From Acridotheres tristis (lineage: Eukaryota > Chordata > Aves > Passeriformes > Sturnidae), in contig CM072899.1 in the NCBI GenBank assembly GCA_037013685.1, positions 8,412,479-8,476,478 on the forward strand: a stretch of DNA of 64,000 nt, in the 5' to 3' direction. The translations under genes and the position numbers were made by a program. A model generated the notes under the pieces. It was given only the letters and a program-made list of their open reading frames with translations. It was not told the origin of the DNA and did not search any database. This document shows positions 49,901 to 61,790 of the stretch, piece by piece; position 1 is the first letter of the stretch, and the number at the start of each line of letters is the position of its first letter.

Positions 49901-52285
49901 CTTCAGAAGTCACATTACCAAAGAACTCTGCAGGCATGGGCCAGAGTGCAACATTTTGTTATGTAGTCTCACCTTGCTGGAAACACACTGTTGGGTTCTC
50001 AGGAAAAAGAATAGGGATTGGATTTATTTCTCTAAACCAAATCCTTTCCTGCTTTACTTGCTGGCTAACTGTTGAGGCTCATGCTTCTATACATTGCTGT
50101 TTGGAAAATATTAATCTAAAATAATATGGACAAAAAAGCTATCGCTGGTTATTGTTGCAGTCTCAGGGGAACACAACATGGAAAAAAAATAATTCTGGAC
50201 AACTTCTGCTCTCCTATAATGAAAAAAGTAAATGGAAGTATCAAAGTGACACCTCCATCTAGTAGAATTAAGGATTGACTTTCCCTATCTTGAGTCAGAA
50301 CACTGCAAAAAAATTCTGACAACCTCAGTTTAGAAAACTGTCATAGGGAAAGCAGGTAATTCATTCCTCAGTGCAGCCCTTTAATGTATAAGAAAGTATA
50401 CTTTGCAAACTAATATACCTACTGAATTTTACTCTACATTATTTTTGTCTCACTTTTCACTTCCATGCTTTCATTAATTGAGCTTCTGTCTTTTGTTATT
50501 TGTATAACAATATCTCAAGGGATCCTCTTGTTCTCTTTATAAAAATCTAGCTAAAGTGTTTCCGTTATATAACCATGTCTTTGTATTAACTTGTATTAGT
50601 GGGTGTACTGTAGCTGCATAGCTGGAACATTTAAACATATTGGAGAGGATGCAGAGAGTGTATAGAAAGCCTGGATGGTGTTTACATAGCCTTCCCACGC
50701 ATTTTGCCAAAACTGTATTGCTCCAAGTCCTGTGACATGCTAAACAAAAACAAATTTGAGCACCAACAAGGGCAAACCTCAAGAGCAGAAATACATAATA
50801 TGTGAATACAAGTGTTATTTACCATAAATCATATGGCTGAGATCTTTAAAAGAAGCTCTTTTCCTATTGGATCTTGGTGTTACTGAAAGGAGTCACCCTT
50901 CAGGATGTGATACTCCCCACAGGAGAGCTGAAAATTAGTGCTCCACAATTATGTTTCATGAGACCTCACCATATGCCACACACAAAACTCATGTAGTGTA
51001 GCAATCAAGGCTCTATCTACGAGCAGCTATGAGAAGGCTCAGCCATATTCATGCAAGTCCTGACAAGTAGAGAAAAAAAAGAAAGTAAAACTAATTATTG
51101 AAATTTATGGGCTCAGGTATTTACATAATGATTACAATTAACAAGGTGTTTATCTCCATTTTTATTCTTCATCTATGTGCTTGACATTTTTATCAGTCAT
51201 AGAAATTATATATTTAAAGAAAGGAAAAGGCAATTCAGGTCAGCCAAGAAAATCTTTTTGGGATCAAACTGAAGGAAGAGCTGCACAGAATGGAAGCAGC
51301 CCTTCATGCCTGTCTGCATTGAGGCTCCAGCATGGCAAATGTCAGACCTGTGAGCTCCCAGAGATCTGGCCCTCAGCCCCCCTCAGCCTGGCTGGAAATA
51401 CAGAGGTGGCAGCAGACCTGTGTTCCCACCAGGAGAGGATGCTGAGAGCAGGCTCCTGCCTCGGAGCAAAGGTGACAAATGTGACAAATAAATCCCAGGT
51501 AAACAAACCAATTTACCTCAACGCTCAAAAGGAAACCTGCCGGAGTGCAATACATCTGCAACAGCCCTGAGTGCTCCATGCTTTGGGACAGCTTTGGGCC
51601 AGTTTGTGGGCAGAAATGGCCCCTGAGCACACATCACACTGTCTGGGTGTGCAGAGGGGCACCTGCTCCAGCCCAACAGGGGCTCAACAGGTACCCAGCT
51701 CCTCACCAGGTGAGAGTGAAACCCTGCAGGGGTAGGACATGAAAACCTAGGAAGATGAAATCTGAAGACACAAGACCTCAGAGGAAAGCATACATTTCCA
51801 AAAATAAACTCAGAGGGCCACTGAGTCCCAGGTGCCACCAGAAGCCATGTGGTTCGTGCCACCCTCATTCCCGTTCCCAGCTGCTGCTGTTGGAGTTTTA
51901 ACTGATAGTCAGAGACTGAGCCTCTTCTGAAGCAATAGTGAGAAGACACCTTTGCTCTTCCTGCCCTTCCAGGGAAGATCCCAAGGAATTCATGACAAAA
52001 GTGTAGTGAGGAGGCTGTGCTGGTCCAAATGGGTCACAGAAGTCCTTTGTGCTGTGTCACAACTAGCCCCTGCACAGGCATTCACAGCCCCTTGTACTCT
52101 ATTTGAATGCCCTCTCTGGGATATTTTCTGGCACTTTCCTTGGGCTGCATTCGTCTTTACAGAGCAAATGAACATTTTTTGTCAACAATCAGTTCTTCAC
52201 ACATTTTGGCACCTGACCTACACATGGCACACACAGTCAGGCTGCATGATACATTACATTAGCACTGAAAGGAAAGACAGATTAG
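46934..52285. other. Unassigned non-coding DNA
   Basis: About 5.3 kb without recognisable gene or transposon. A 149-codon plus-strand frame at 47985-48434 has no domain I know. The part from 50100 to 51200 is AT-rich and ORF-poor. No RNA gene seen. Confidence 0.5.
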
Positions 52286-52392
52286 ACAGATATGGATATA
52301 GATATAGGTATAGATAGATATAGATACAGATATAGATATAGATATAGATATAGATATAGATATAGAGATATAGATATATAGATATAGATAAT
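52286..52392 (+). repeat. GATATA/TAGATA hexanucleotide microsatellite
   Basis: About 105 bp of GATATA units with GATA-length interruptions. The cleanest part is at roughly 52326-52365. It grades into TATATAGATATAGATAATAT at its end. Confidence 0.93.
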
Positions 52393-53820
52393 ATGTATTT
52401 ATACATATGCACTGCATTGTTTTTCCAAAGTGTCAGATCACTACATTATAACAGAGAGGCTATTACAGACAGGTTTAGTTAGCTGTGCATCATTTCACAC
52501 CTTCATTACAATCTTTACTGGGAAATGGATTGCTTTTGAGCCTCTCTCCATTCTCATTAAACTTCCACTCTTGTGAGGTGTCAGAACTGTAAAATGCCTA
52601 ATACAGACAGTTAATTATAACACCACTCACTACTTCAGCCTTTTCAATTACCTGCATTTCCACTGGCTGGAGCAGCCAAGCTCCCATCCAGGGTGTCAGA
52701 GCACCACTGACAAAGGAGACCAAGGGGTGGCCAGAGGACAACACACTCTGCCAGCCCATGCAGAACCTGGAAAACCATCAGAAAGCTTTCCACCAGTGGG
52801 AAACAGCATTTCTTGGGAGGTTTCTGATCATGTAAGGATGAAAGATGGAGATGCAGAGTTGTTTTCAACTTCCTTTGCTAATACTGGTAACTAAATCTGA
52901 ACAATATAAACATTATTAAGGAAGCTGTCCTTGGAGTTGCTCAGGGTAATAGAAACACTTTGTCAGATAAAACATTGGCAGAAATTAGCCTGAAATTGTT
53001 ACAGATAGGTAAAGCTTTATAAAGCTATCAGTAACATGAAATCACATAAACAACTTTGATTTCTGCTTCAGGACACAAGCTGCCAGGCAGGAGTTTCCTC
53101 TCTCCTTGTCACATTCATGCATGTATGCCAAGAGCTGCAGAAACCTCAGCTGCTTGCAGCTCCCAGGGATCAGACACTGAAGTCTTCTCCTGGTCCAACG
53201 GGACAACTTCCACTCCTTTCTGCATACGGGAAGAGCAACTGTTCAGACAGAATCTCTGACACTTCTGCAGAGCAAACTGCCCCATGCCCCTGGAGGCTGA
53301 GGTGCTATTGGGGGTATCTGGCATTCTGGGGATGAAATGAGACTTTTTGGGGTTTCTGAAGAGCACAAACACTGTGGTGATTGTAAAGCCTGGCATACCT
53401 TCAATGAAACACCTCTGAGCAGCCTGACTCCCCTCCCAGAGACACCGACCAGCTCCCACCTGAGCTGACTCCAGCCTCTCAAAGAAAGAGTTTCAGGTTT
53501 CTCATAGCAGCAAACCCTCTAGGATGAAAACCAAGATTTTCCAAGGATAAATGACCCTCCCAGATTGCAGGCAAAGCACATGGCCACAAAAAGTCACTGC
53601 TCTTCTCAGCTCTTTTCTCTTTTTACGAAAACCACACAAATGAGGATTGCCCAAGTCACACCTTGCTGTACAAATGAGTATTTCATTTTGAGCAGGTAAT
53701 TCTCAATGTATTTATGAAGAGAGCATCCTTGCTGTAAAGGAACACCATGTTCCAGCAGAGACATCCCAAACACAGCCGAGAAAGCCATCTCCCTTATGAG
53801 GGATCAGAAGATCAGAGCTG
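52393..53820. other. Unassigned non-coding DNA
   Basis: No gene recognised; short overlapping frames only (up to 114 codons). No repeat seen. Confidence 0.5.
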
Positions 53821-54620
53821 TGTTTTATTAGTTGTATAAAAAGTATCTTTAGCTCTCAGTTGAAAGGAAAAATTTGCATTTAAATAGAAAGATTAATAAC
53901 TGTAATACACAGAGCCCACACTGAATAATTTTTTTGTAACAGGAAATAATTCATATTTTTGTATAAATTGTTCACCTTAAGTCAAGCTACAAAAAATTAT
54001 AATCATAATATTTTATGGAACAATTTTAATCTAATACAGCTTTGTTACATTATTATTCTCCAGTGTAAATAATGCATGCCTGCAGTTTTGAAAAAGGCCA
54101 GATATAAAATACTCGTCTCTGAAAATTCAACAGGGTGTGTGCTTTTTGGTGTGTTGACACTGTGCATGAGTTTTACTTATTAAAATAAAAAAAAATCAAT
54201 CAGAAGGATAGTAACAAACCATTCCTTCTACTGCAAGGACAGGCCAGGAGGTGTTGCTCATGGAGAGCTTACTGAACTTTTTTGGAAAGAAAGCATTTCT
54301 CTAGAACACACAGATTTGGATTCACTCAGTATTTCAACATGATGCTGAACTCTTGAGTTATTTTGGTCAGGCTTAAAACATGGTCTTAAAACCGGAAAAG
54401 TTACATTTTGGCATTCTTTTGGCATTGAGGAGCAGATTTTAATTTTATTTTGCAATTATTTTTCACCTACAGCTATATTTTTTAAATACTGACTCCAAGC
54501 CACCAGAAAACAACCTCCCTTTTCTCTTTCAATCTAATCAAGCCTTTAAAAAATTTATAAAAGCATTGACATGTCCGAGAAAACTTCCAAAAAATCTTCT
54601 AGGATCACCTTGAAGCATTT
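53821..54620. other. AT-rich island resembling conserved non-coding DNA
   Basis: Strongly AT-rich, ORF-poor, repeat-free block with many TAAT/ATTA cores (for example TAATCATAATATTTTATGG near 54000). Possible conserved non-coding element; composition only. Confidence 0.28.
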
Positions 54621-57492
54621 CCTTTTTTGTCTGTGTGCATTTTGCTTAAGTGCATGTCCTGGTTTGAGATCAATGTGGGAGTCACCCCAGGACATTGTAT
54701 TAGTTATTTTCCCAGTGCTCAGGAGGACAGCTGTGAGCAGAGGGTGATATCTCCTGGTTATAGCCCCTGGATGGTTTCCTGGAGCTGTCCCATCAGGGAT
54801 ATCATTCCCTGGGGGGCAGATGGATGCAATTTCTTCCTTCTCCATCCCTTTGGGCTGCCAGTCTGCACCCAGCCCACCACAAGGGACGTGTGGGGGAAGC
54901 CAGAGCTGCTGCAGTTTCTCACTGCTGGAAAAAGGCAATTCCTTTCCTTTCCCCTCCTGGACTCACGCCAGCAGAGCTCTACCACACTCAGAGCATTTAT
55001 TTTATTTACCCAAGGGATGGCTCCAACATCCCATGGCCAGTTGGCTCACACTGTCCACTGTCCCCAGGTACAGAAAACCTGGCAGGATACCCCCAGGCTG
55101 GAAGTACCACAAGCTCCAGTTTGCAGGGGGAAAGGAGCAGTTTCTTCACTGGCCTCACTGTGAGATGCAAAATCTATTTCCTGCTGCAGCACAAGCACAG
55201 AGTGGGGAACTCATGACGTTTAATTTATCACCTCCTCATATATTGCAGACCTTACACATAAAAACCTTTTAATTAGAGAAGAATCAGGAGGGAGTTGCCT
55301 GATATTTCTCCAGTGCCACACAGATAATAGCAGAAAGCAAACCCCCTTGTTCTGCTTGGAGCCACTGGCACCACTAATTACTCTCCCAAAATTCAGCTCA
55401 GGCTCCTCTTGCTGCTCATTCAATCTTTGTCACTCTTGCTGCCTTCCATTTCATCACTCAAGCACCGAGCAACAGGCACAGACACAATCAAGGAAGTTTG
55501 GAAGAGCCTCTGCTGGCGTGCATTGGAAAGCCCAGCACTGCTGGAAACGAGGGCTCGACAGCAGACAATCAGCAGAAGATGCAGGATGCTCAAAAACACG
55601 GCATGTGTCCATTAGGGAGCTCAGCTCACTTCAGCCTCTAATGCATCTGGACTCCAGAGGCTGCAGGCTTCACTGTCACTGGGATATGTGCTACTTCCCA
55701 GCCTGCTTTTTGGTTGATGGTAGTGCAAGAATCAAGATATTCATCCTCACCTTCCTGCTCTCACCCCCTGTGTCACCATCTGCCCAGAGCCCACAATCTG
55801 GTGCCACCACCAGGGACACACTGGCAAGGCTGGCAGCTCCTGGAGATCCCCTCCCCATCACTATAATTACAGAATTACAACAAAAACCAAAGAGGTGCAG
55901 GAAACCACTACGACTTGTGAAATGCTGTACAGACACAAATGGATCAACAACCTAATTTTAAAAGGCCCTTTAAATAGTCAAAATGAAAAGGCAAAGCCCT
56001 TGATGACAACTAGTGAAGAGCACATGGGAGCTAATGCAGACAAGCCCCAGCATTAGCAGCAGCCCACCTGGACAGCAGGCGAGGCTTGAGTGAACAAACA
56101 CCTGATTGCCAGTGCTGGCTGGATTCCTCCTGCCCCATCTGCTCCCTTTGGTTTGGCAGCTCAGATCCTCACAAAAGGATGGCAGGAGGTCAGGGACAGC
56201 TCTTTCCCAGGGAGTGAGCTGGGCTTGAATTTGGTTAAGGAGGTGTTTTGTCTCAGGAGATCTGGTACCAGGGATGTGAGGTGGATGGATGGCAGCAGAT
56301 CACACGACTGGAATTACAGCTTTCATTATCTGCCTCAGGACCTAATGACACAAACAAGTACAAGCCAAAGCATATATCCCTTCGTTACTACAGAAAAACA
56401 AATCTAAAAAAAAAATCAAAAACCTCTGATGCTCAAGTAGGAATTTACATTACACATTTTTCCTTGTTGGAAAAGGCTTTTGGAGAATCTCCACCACAGC
56501 AGAGATGGTTTAGGAACCATCAGGGTAGTGTTGGGTCTGGGAGGATAAGCTGAGCTGCAGGACAAGTCACCCACACACAGGCAGGGCTTGGGCGGGTCCC
56601 ATCACCCCAACAGGTTCAACTCTTGCTCCTGCCTCTGCTCCCGAGGTGATGCAGCTTCCAGAGTTCACAGGAGTTTGCAGGGAGGGAAGAGGGGATGAGC
56701 GTGCCACAGGCAGGGGATTTCTGCTCCAGGATGATGCCAGCACTGGACTGGCAAGGATGATGGGCCACTGGTTGAAACCCCAGTTCTTACAGCATGGTCC
56801 CAAGAGGCTGCTGTTACACGTTGCTCTCCTGTGGCAGAGACACCTCTGCCAGTAAGAAACAGGGACCCTTTCTCCAGCAGCTGTCATGCCTTCAGGCAGC
56901 TTCACAGGCATTTGTGCTCTAGTCACCTTTTTTTTGCCTATTGAGAGGGCCAAGACTGATCAAATCTTTTCTATTTAAAACAGCAATAAAAGGAAACTAA
57001 TTTTCTTGTGCACAATGTCAGTTAGCTTTACAATATTCTGTCATATATTCCTTAGCTACTCAATGTTACATCTGGAGCTTCTGAATGCAAATATTGCCTG
57101 ACAAGAAGGATGAAACCAGATGATTTTTTTATCTCAGTTATACATTCATATATCACATATCCAAAGTTAACAAGTGACTCTCTTGTGTAAAGCCATTTTC
57201 TACTTTCCATGCATCCCAAATAAGAGATATGAAAATCCTTGTCTATTATATAGTAAGATACTTTGCTGCCTTTATTTTTCTGACCACATGTGTATTGTAC
57301 AAGCAGAGGACAGAGGCTTTCATGTTATCATCCTGCTCCCTGGTAATCTCATCCTGCAATCTCTGCTTTTTCATTGCCATTTTCAGATGTTAAATGAAGC
57401 AACACACGAATGTGAGATACCTCTGGCATTTTTTTGCCCAGTCTCCATCATTTTCAATCTCAGAAATACTGAATAAATGGAAATATATTTAC
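54621..57492. other. Unassigned non-coding DNA; longest chance frames
   Basis: Contains the two longest plus-strand frames apart from the one at 26.2 kb: 178 codons at 54627-55163 and 202 codons at 55347-55955. Both overlap other frames, are Ser/Cys/His/Pro-rich and lack domains, signal peptide or codon bias, so I do not call genes. The string TGTCCTGGTTT at 54655 repeats the first 11 bases of the LTR at 21652, but no LTR body follows that I can recognise. Confidence 0.45.
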
Positions 57493-57597
57493 CAGGCCTG
57501 CTTTTCACTTCCTGAACAGAACTCCCTTTGGAGGCAATGACACGTGTAGCTAACATGGACGATCCGGGTGTAAGTCTCCTTTTGTTCTCCATATTGC
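57493..57597 (-). CDS. Candidate internal exon of an unrecognised gene
   Basis: On the minus strand a pyrimidine-rich stretch ending TTCTTCCACACAG precedes 105 bases that end at a GTAAAT donor. Joined to the candidate exon at 57734-57858, the reading frame continues without a stop. It gives 'RQYGEQKETYTRIVHVSY' and then a Cys-rich 'TCHCLQREFCSGSEKQAW'. Wobble positions are rich in C and G, and several CpGs survive (in CCCGGATCGTCC and ACACGTG), unusual here and consistent with coding constraint. A second frame starting at an ATG ('MENKRRLTPGSSMLATRV') is also open across the exon, so the frame is not settled. No family recognised. Confidence 0.28.
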
Positions 57598-57733
57598 CTG
57601 TGTGGAAGAACATAAAAAGAACACATTCACAGTTAATAGGCCTTGTCTGCTCACTAGCCAAATATTACCAATAGGAAAGAGTGTTTCCTAAATGAAGGAT
57701 CTGTGTTTACACTCCCCACAGCCATTCCCTTAC

Positions 57734-57858
57734 CTAATTGCCTTCCTCTTGAGACCTTGTGCAAGTACCAGTAAAAGTCCAAAACATAAATGTGCCACAC
57801 TCTGCACACAGGTGGGGATTTGCCCAAAAAGGCCATGCAAAAATTCACTTCTCCCCAT
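57734..57858 (-). CDS. Candidate first coding exon with signal-peptide-like segment
   Basis: A minus-strand ATG at 57858-57856 opens 41 codons plus two bases, ending exactly at a good donor (AG|GTAAGG). The product begins MGRSEFLHG and contains the hydrophobic run HLCFGLLLVLAQG followed by basic LKRKAIR, like a late signal peptide or a membrane anchor. Its phase fits the exon at 57493-57597, giving a joined frame of about 76 codons with Cys residues downstream. An acceptor-like GTGTGCAG also lies inside the exon at about 57802-57809, so the true 5' boundary could differ. No family recognised. It may belong to the coding relic immediately upstream, or be chance. Confidence 0.25.
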
Positions 57859-57906
57859 TTCTAGATCAGAGCAGCTCCACTGACCTTTCCTTTCCACATA
57901 GCCATT

Positions 57907-58326
57907 TCAAACAACAGGAATGATCAGGCTTCCACGCTGAAGGTCAGCAACATCAACCTTGTCCATTTTCTCCTTGCACACAAGTTCACACACATCCTTC
58001 CACTCCCTGGGATCACGCTCAGCCCACTGGTCTGCAAGAGCATACATTAGAGGGAATTTTAATGACTTGAACTCGTGCTGAACTTCCTCTTTCAGCTGCT
58101 ATTTTAGTGATTTGTTGACTCTCCAAGGCTCATTCAGGACTTTTTTTTTTAAAGCCTTGACAGAGTGGATAGAGTAGACATGGATTTTATGTGCCAACTC
58201 TTCTGTATTTTTGGCACTCCACTCGTCACATAGCAGGTCAGTGAAATACAAGTTCAAGAAACAGAGGATGCCTCCCACGTATATCTGTGATGTCTCAAAG
58301 TAGCCTAAACTAATCTCTTCCTCTCC
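57907..58326 (-). pseudogene. Coding-like relic, 140 codons with one internal stop
   Basis: On the minus strand one frame runs from 58326 to a TGA at 57909-57907, interrupted only by a TAG at codon 76 (58101-58099). The text is strikingly protein-like compared with other frames here. A hydrophobic N-terminal part contains SLGYFETSQIYVGGILCFLN, followed by CDEWSAKNTEELAHKIHVYS. A charged, helix-like part follows with QLKEEVQHEFKSLKFPLMYA, then ADQWAERDPREWKDVCELVC and KEKMDKVDVADLQRGSLIIP. The TAG falls where a single change from CAG would restore Gln, but I cannot tell whether it is decay or an error. No ATG starts it, so it would be an exon or a retrocopy fragment. I do not recognise the family. 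Confidence 0.4.
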
Positions 58327-58407
58327 TCACCATTAGCAGTGACGCTAAGCTGGAAGCAACGGCTGAGGATGATTTAACAGCCACACAGAATCTTAATAAG
58401 ATCTACT

Positions 58408-58546
58408 TACATGTATATTGTCCATTTCAGGCTGACTGGCTGTTTCCTTAGCCACAGCCTCACAAAAGGAGCTGAGTACACTGTTTCATTTTTTTTGTGG
58501 GCTTTTTAATTATTTTAGCATTGTCTCTGATTTTTGTATCAGCCAT
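58408..58546 (-). pseudogene. Coding-like relic, upstream segment
   Basis: On the minus strand a frame beginning ATG (58546) reads MADTKIRDNAKIIKKPTKKM and stops at 58462-58460. A second frame overlapping its end reads SSFCEAVAKETASQPEMDNI up to a strong donor CAT|GTAAGTAG at about 58408. The switch between two protein-like frames suggests a frameshift in a decaying coding sequence, or two alternative exon boundaries. The next acceptor-like CCAG lies only about 60 bp on, very short for a vertebrate intron. Probably part of the same relic as 57907-58326. Confidence 0.3.
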
Positions 58547-58658
58547 CTGCAAAGTGTGGCAGGATGTGTGTAATCTTCTATGGCACTTGTTGTACTTTCT
58601 CCATTATTATCAGATGGGAAAGAAAACCAAAGTTAAGGGAGATTAAGGTCAGCTGCTC

Positions 58659-58790
58659 TCAACATCCAATCGCTGTATAATCCACTGCATTATCGCCAGG
58701 GAAGATTATCAGCCTTGATAGGAACCATTCTTCGAGCCATTCAGCTCTGTTGAAGCCCACTTCTCTGACAGAATGGTATTTCTGTTCCAT
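58659..58790 (-). pseudogene. Coding-like relic, 5'-most segment
   Basis: A minus-strand ATG directly after an acceptor-like CTGCCTTCAG (58800-58791) opens 43 codons ending in TGA. It includes KYHSVREVGFNRAEWLEEWF and LSRLIIFPGDNAVDYTAIGC. Composition is protein-like (acidic, aromatic, few Ser/Pro). It sits about 100 bp upstream of the next relic segment on the same strand. It could be the first preserved exon of the same decayed gene. The longer 161-codon frame that contains it continues upstream through a minisatellite and should not be taken as the protein. Confidence 0.3.
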
Positions 58791-58890
58791 CTGAAGGCAG
58801 AAAAATAGTACATAAATTTTCCACCATGTCCCACTAATGTGCAGCAAGCAACTGTGCAGGACACGGGAGAGGCACATCACTGCAAAGCAG

Positions 58891-58986
58891 AGCTGTGCCC
58901 TGCCCTGTGCTTTGCTCTGTGCAGTGCTCTGTGCTTTGCTCTGTGCTGAGCTGTGTTCTGTACTTTGTGCTGTGCTCTGTGCTGCC
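58891..58986 (+). repeat. Degenerate CTGTGC/TTTGCT minisatellite
   Basis: About 95 bp built from imperfect units of roughly 10 bases (TGTGCTTTGC, TCTGTGCAGTGC, TCTGTGCTGAGC and similar). On the minus strand it reads as Ser-Thr-Glu/Ala-Gln-Ser-Lys repeats, which is how a long artificial frame arises here. It lies directly upstream of the minus-strand coding relic. Confidence 0.8.
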
Positions 58987-61790
58987 CTGGGCCAGAGCAG
59001 AAGGGATGCCAGTGCTGCCCCACTGGTCATTTGGAGACAGCCCCTCCCCTCCCAAACTGCTAAAACACCATGGGAGTGAAGGAGACAGAAGAAGCTGCAC
59101 TGAGCAAGGGCCTTCCTACCAGCCAGGAAGGCATTTCTGGGCAAGATGAGACCTCACAAGGCATAAATCCCATGCTGTTTCTTGCACAGGGCTCACAGGC
59201 ATGATTTTTTTGATGTTAAATGGACCAAAGAATTCTTTGGGGAGGGTGAGGCACAAAGTGCAGTGTGCTTGGGATGAGTGACTCCATGCCCTGCCTCCAC
59301 TTTCCCAGCAGAGATGTGTGACTTTCCAAAAAATACCCTGAAATGCATTATCTCCTAGCAGGAGCGATGAATCTCTCTCTAGTAGGACTATAACTCAGCA
59401 GACACGCTTCATCTACCAAAGTTCAGGAAGGCTGGGCCCCACACAGCTTCTGAGCAGCACCACATTGACCTGTTAATGGTCTCTGCTTGTCTCTGTGTGA
59501 CGGTGGAGAGCAGAGACAGAACCCAGCAGATGCTGGGCTCTGCCACACTTTACATGGCTTAAACACCCCCATGGTCCAAGAGCAACCAGAATACCCCATA
59601 TTTCAGGATAATTTCCCTCTGTTTGTGGTTATTATATAGAAGTATTTTCAAAGTACCTCAACTCACAGTTCGTTATCCACTCCCAACAAGCTGATGATTG
59701 TTGCTCCTCCAGACGTGTCTCTTAGCAACAAAGATGCTCATCAGCTCGGAGCACTCCCTCCAGCCCCATGCTGGGAGTTCATACGGGATGTCAAAGGAAG
59801 GCAAGATGGAAGAGCAGCTGCTGACCCGGGCAAGCAGCATTCAGCTCCAGGAAACTCCCTCTCAATTATCACATTGTGCACAAGTGAATGAGGGATCTTC
59901 CACTCGGGCGCCCGGAGGGGGCAGGGGAAGAGGCACCATCTCTTTCCCACAGGAAGATCCACCATGGATTCCAGGAGCCAATGCCTCATTGCAAGCCTCT
60001 GCTGCAGAATCTGCTCCTTAAAAACTCCTGCAGGCCTACAGCAGGCAAACAGCTGCAGCTCAGGGTGCAGAAAAATGCCAGAGGGTGATCGTAATTTGGT
60101 CACAGGTACCAAACCAACACCTTCGTTTGCACGTGGAGCTTTTCAATCACTTGCAAGTTACCTGTGTCACACCTACACCTTAATAGTCCAAATTCCTCCT
60201 TTCTGTGGATATCCACTTATTTTTTGTTTTCAATGACTTGGGATTGCAGTACTCATCTTCTGCATTCATATCTTAAATATTGAGGATAACATATGGGGCA
60301 GGAATGGAAACCTCAAAACTCATTGAGGAACTGAGCAAATGAGAAACCAAAGCCAACACTGGGGAAATAATCAAAATAACAGAATTACAGCAAGCAAAGG
60401 TGGAATAAAAATTCATAAAATACTTCCATTGTTGGAAAACACAAGGCAAATAATCCAAACACACCAACATGCTTCATTTTAAAAAGTAGAAATATTTCAT
60501 TTCAGCATCATCCAAATGAAGCTTGTAGCTTTTTCTCTCCAAAACCTTTTTGGTGTGTAATTCAGTTTTAAAAGGAAGAATGCAAGGTAATTTTTTTAAG
60601 GATCAGATCACATACAAATAGCTACAGCGTTCTTTGGTTAATTAAAAAATTATTCAGAAATTGCAGCTATGGGTATCCACTTTGAAAAATGAGGATAACT
60701 GAGGAGAGATGAGATCCACATCATGAAATGGGGCAAGAAGAAGCCAATAACCTTCGGAGGACAGCAGTCAGTAAAATCCACAGGGACTGGATACTGAAGC
60801 CCACAGGAGAGCAGGAGGACTGGTAGGGAGGAAGCAGATGTGTACAGGGGAACACCCTGAAAAGGACCTGAGCTTCTAAATTACACAAAAATCAATTAAA
60901 ACCACAAAGAACATTTTGTTACTTGCTTTCTTGGGCAATAAATGACTGTAGCTGTCATGAGGAAGGTAAATGAGGATGATGGGAGGGGAGGCAGGCAGCA
61001 AAGCAAATTGAAACAGGGGTTTTGAAACAGCAGCAGAAAAGATCTGGAGAGCTGAGAGTCAGGTTCTCACCGTGGTCCTGGGAAAGTTCTGCTTTTTTTT
61101 CCCCAGGGTGTCCTGCAAGATAAGAGATCACCACTAATCCCACAGAACATGTCACAGCTCTGCTCAGAAAATTGGAGAGAAGCAGTCAAGGCTGAGAGGT
61201 GCCCAAACCTGCCATGCAAACAGGACCTGTGTGAGCTCCAGCAAGGTCCAGGACAGGTTTTCCCTGAGCCATTCCCTAGCAGAGAGGGGCTGTCCTGGAG
61301 CCAGTGTGGGAAACCTTCCTGGTGCCAACTTTACAGGGTAAGGTCTTCATTCTGGTATACTTTTAATTATTTTCTTATATCTTTAGCATTGCTGCATCAT
61401 ATATAACTGTACTTTCATGCTTGGGTAGCAGCAGTAATAGATCAGCATCAAGATTTCTTGTATCTAATCTCAGTAGAAAAGTTTTTATTAAATCATTAAA
61501 TAAAATCATCACGTGGTCTGCCTTTACAAAATAATGGAAAAAAAAGCTCAGCTTTAGAACTGAAACACCAGTGGGAAAGAAGTGATGAGCACTGTCCCAG
61601 AGCAGCTGAAGTAGATGCTGCCTATCAAGAGAGAAAGTAGAGTACACAAATTCAAGACAAAAAGAGAGAAAAAGAAAAGCAAAGAAAAGATCCTTTTGAA
61701 TTAAGCCTTTGCTCACTTCTAACAAGGCTCTAGAAACAGCACTAATCAATCCAAATGACACTTTAGTGTAGAGATCTATTATATTCCTCA
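58987..61790. other. Unassigned non-coding DNA
   Basis: No gene recognised. A small CpG cluster occurs at about 59900-59920 but is far too short for a CpG island. A 138-codon minus-strand frame at 61375-61791 is Leu/Phe-rich without a domain. The 60240-60680 part is AT-rich. Confidence 0.5.

Noticed and set aside
54627..55163. 178-codon plus-strand frame
   Set aside because: Two further frames of 130-150 codons are open over the same DNA, showing it is simply stop-poor. No recognisable product.
55347..55955. 202-codon plus-strand open frame, longest in the window
   Set aside because: Rich in Ser/Cys/His/Pro/Gln, no domain, overlaps other frames on both strands, no splice or promoter context. 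Length is within chance for 64 kb of low-stop DNA.
58659..59144. 161-codon minus-strand frame
   Set aside because: Upstream two thirds run through a degenerate minisatellite. Only the last 43 codons, after an acceptor-like site, look protein-like and are listed separately.
59895..59925. Local CpG cluster, possible CpG island promoter
   Set aside because: Only about 30 bp long; flanks are CpG-poor.
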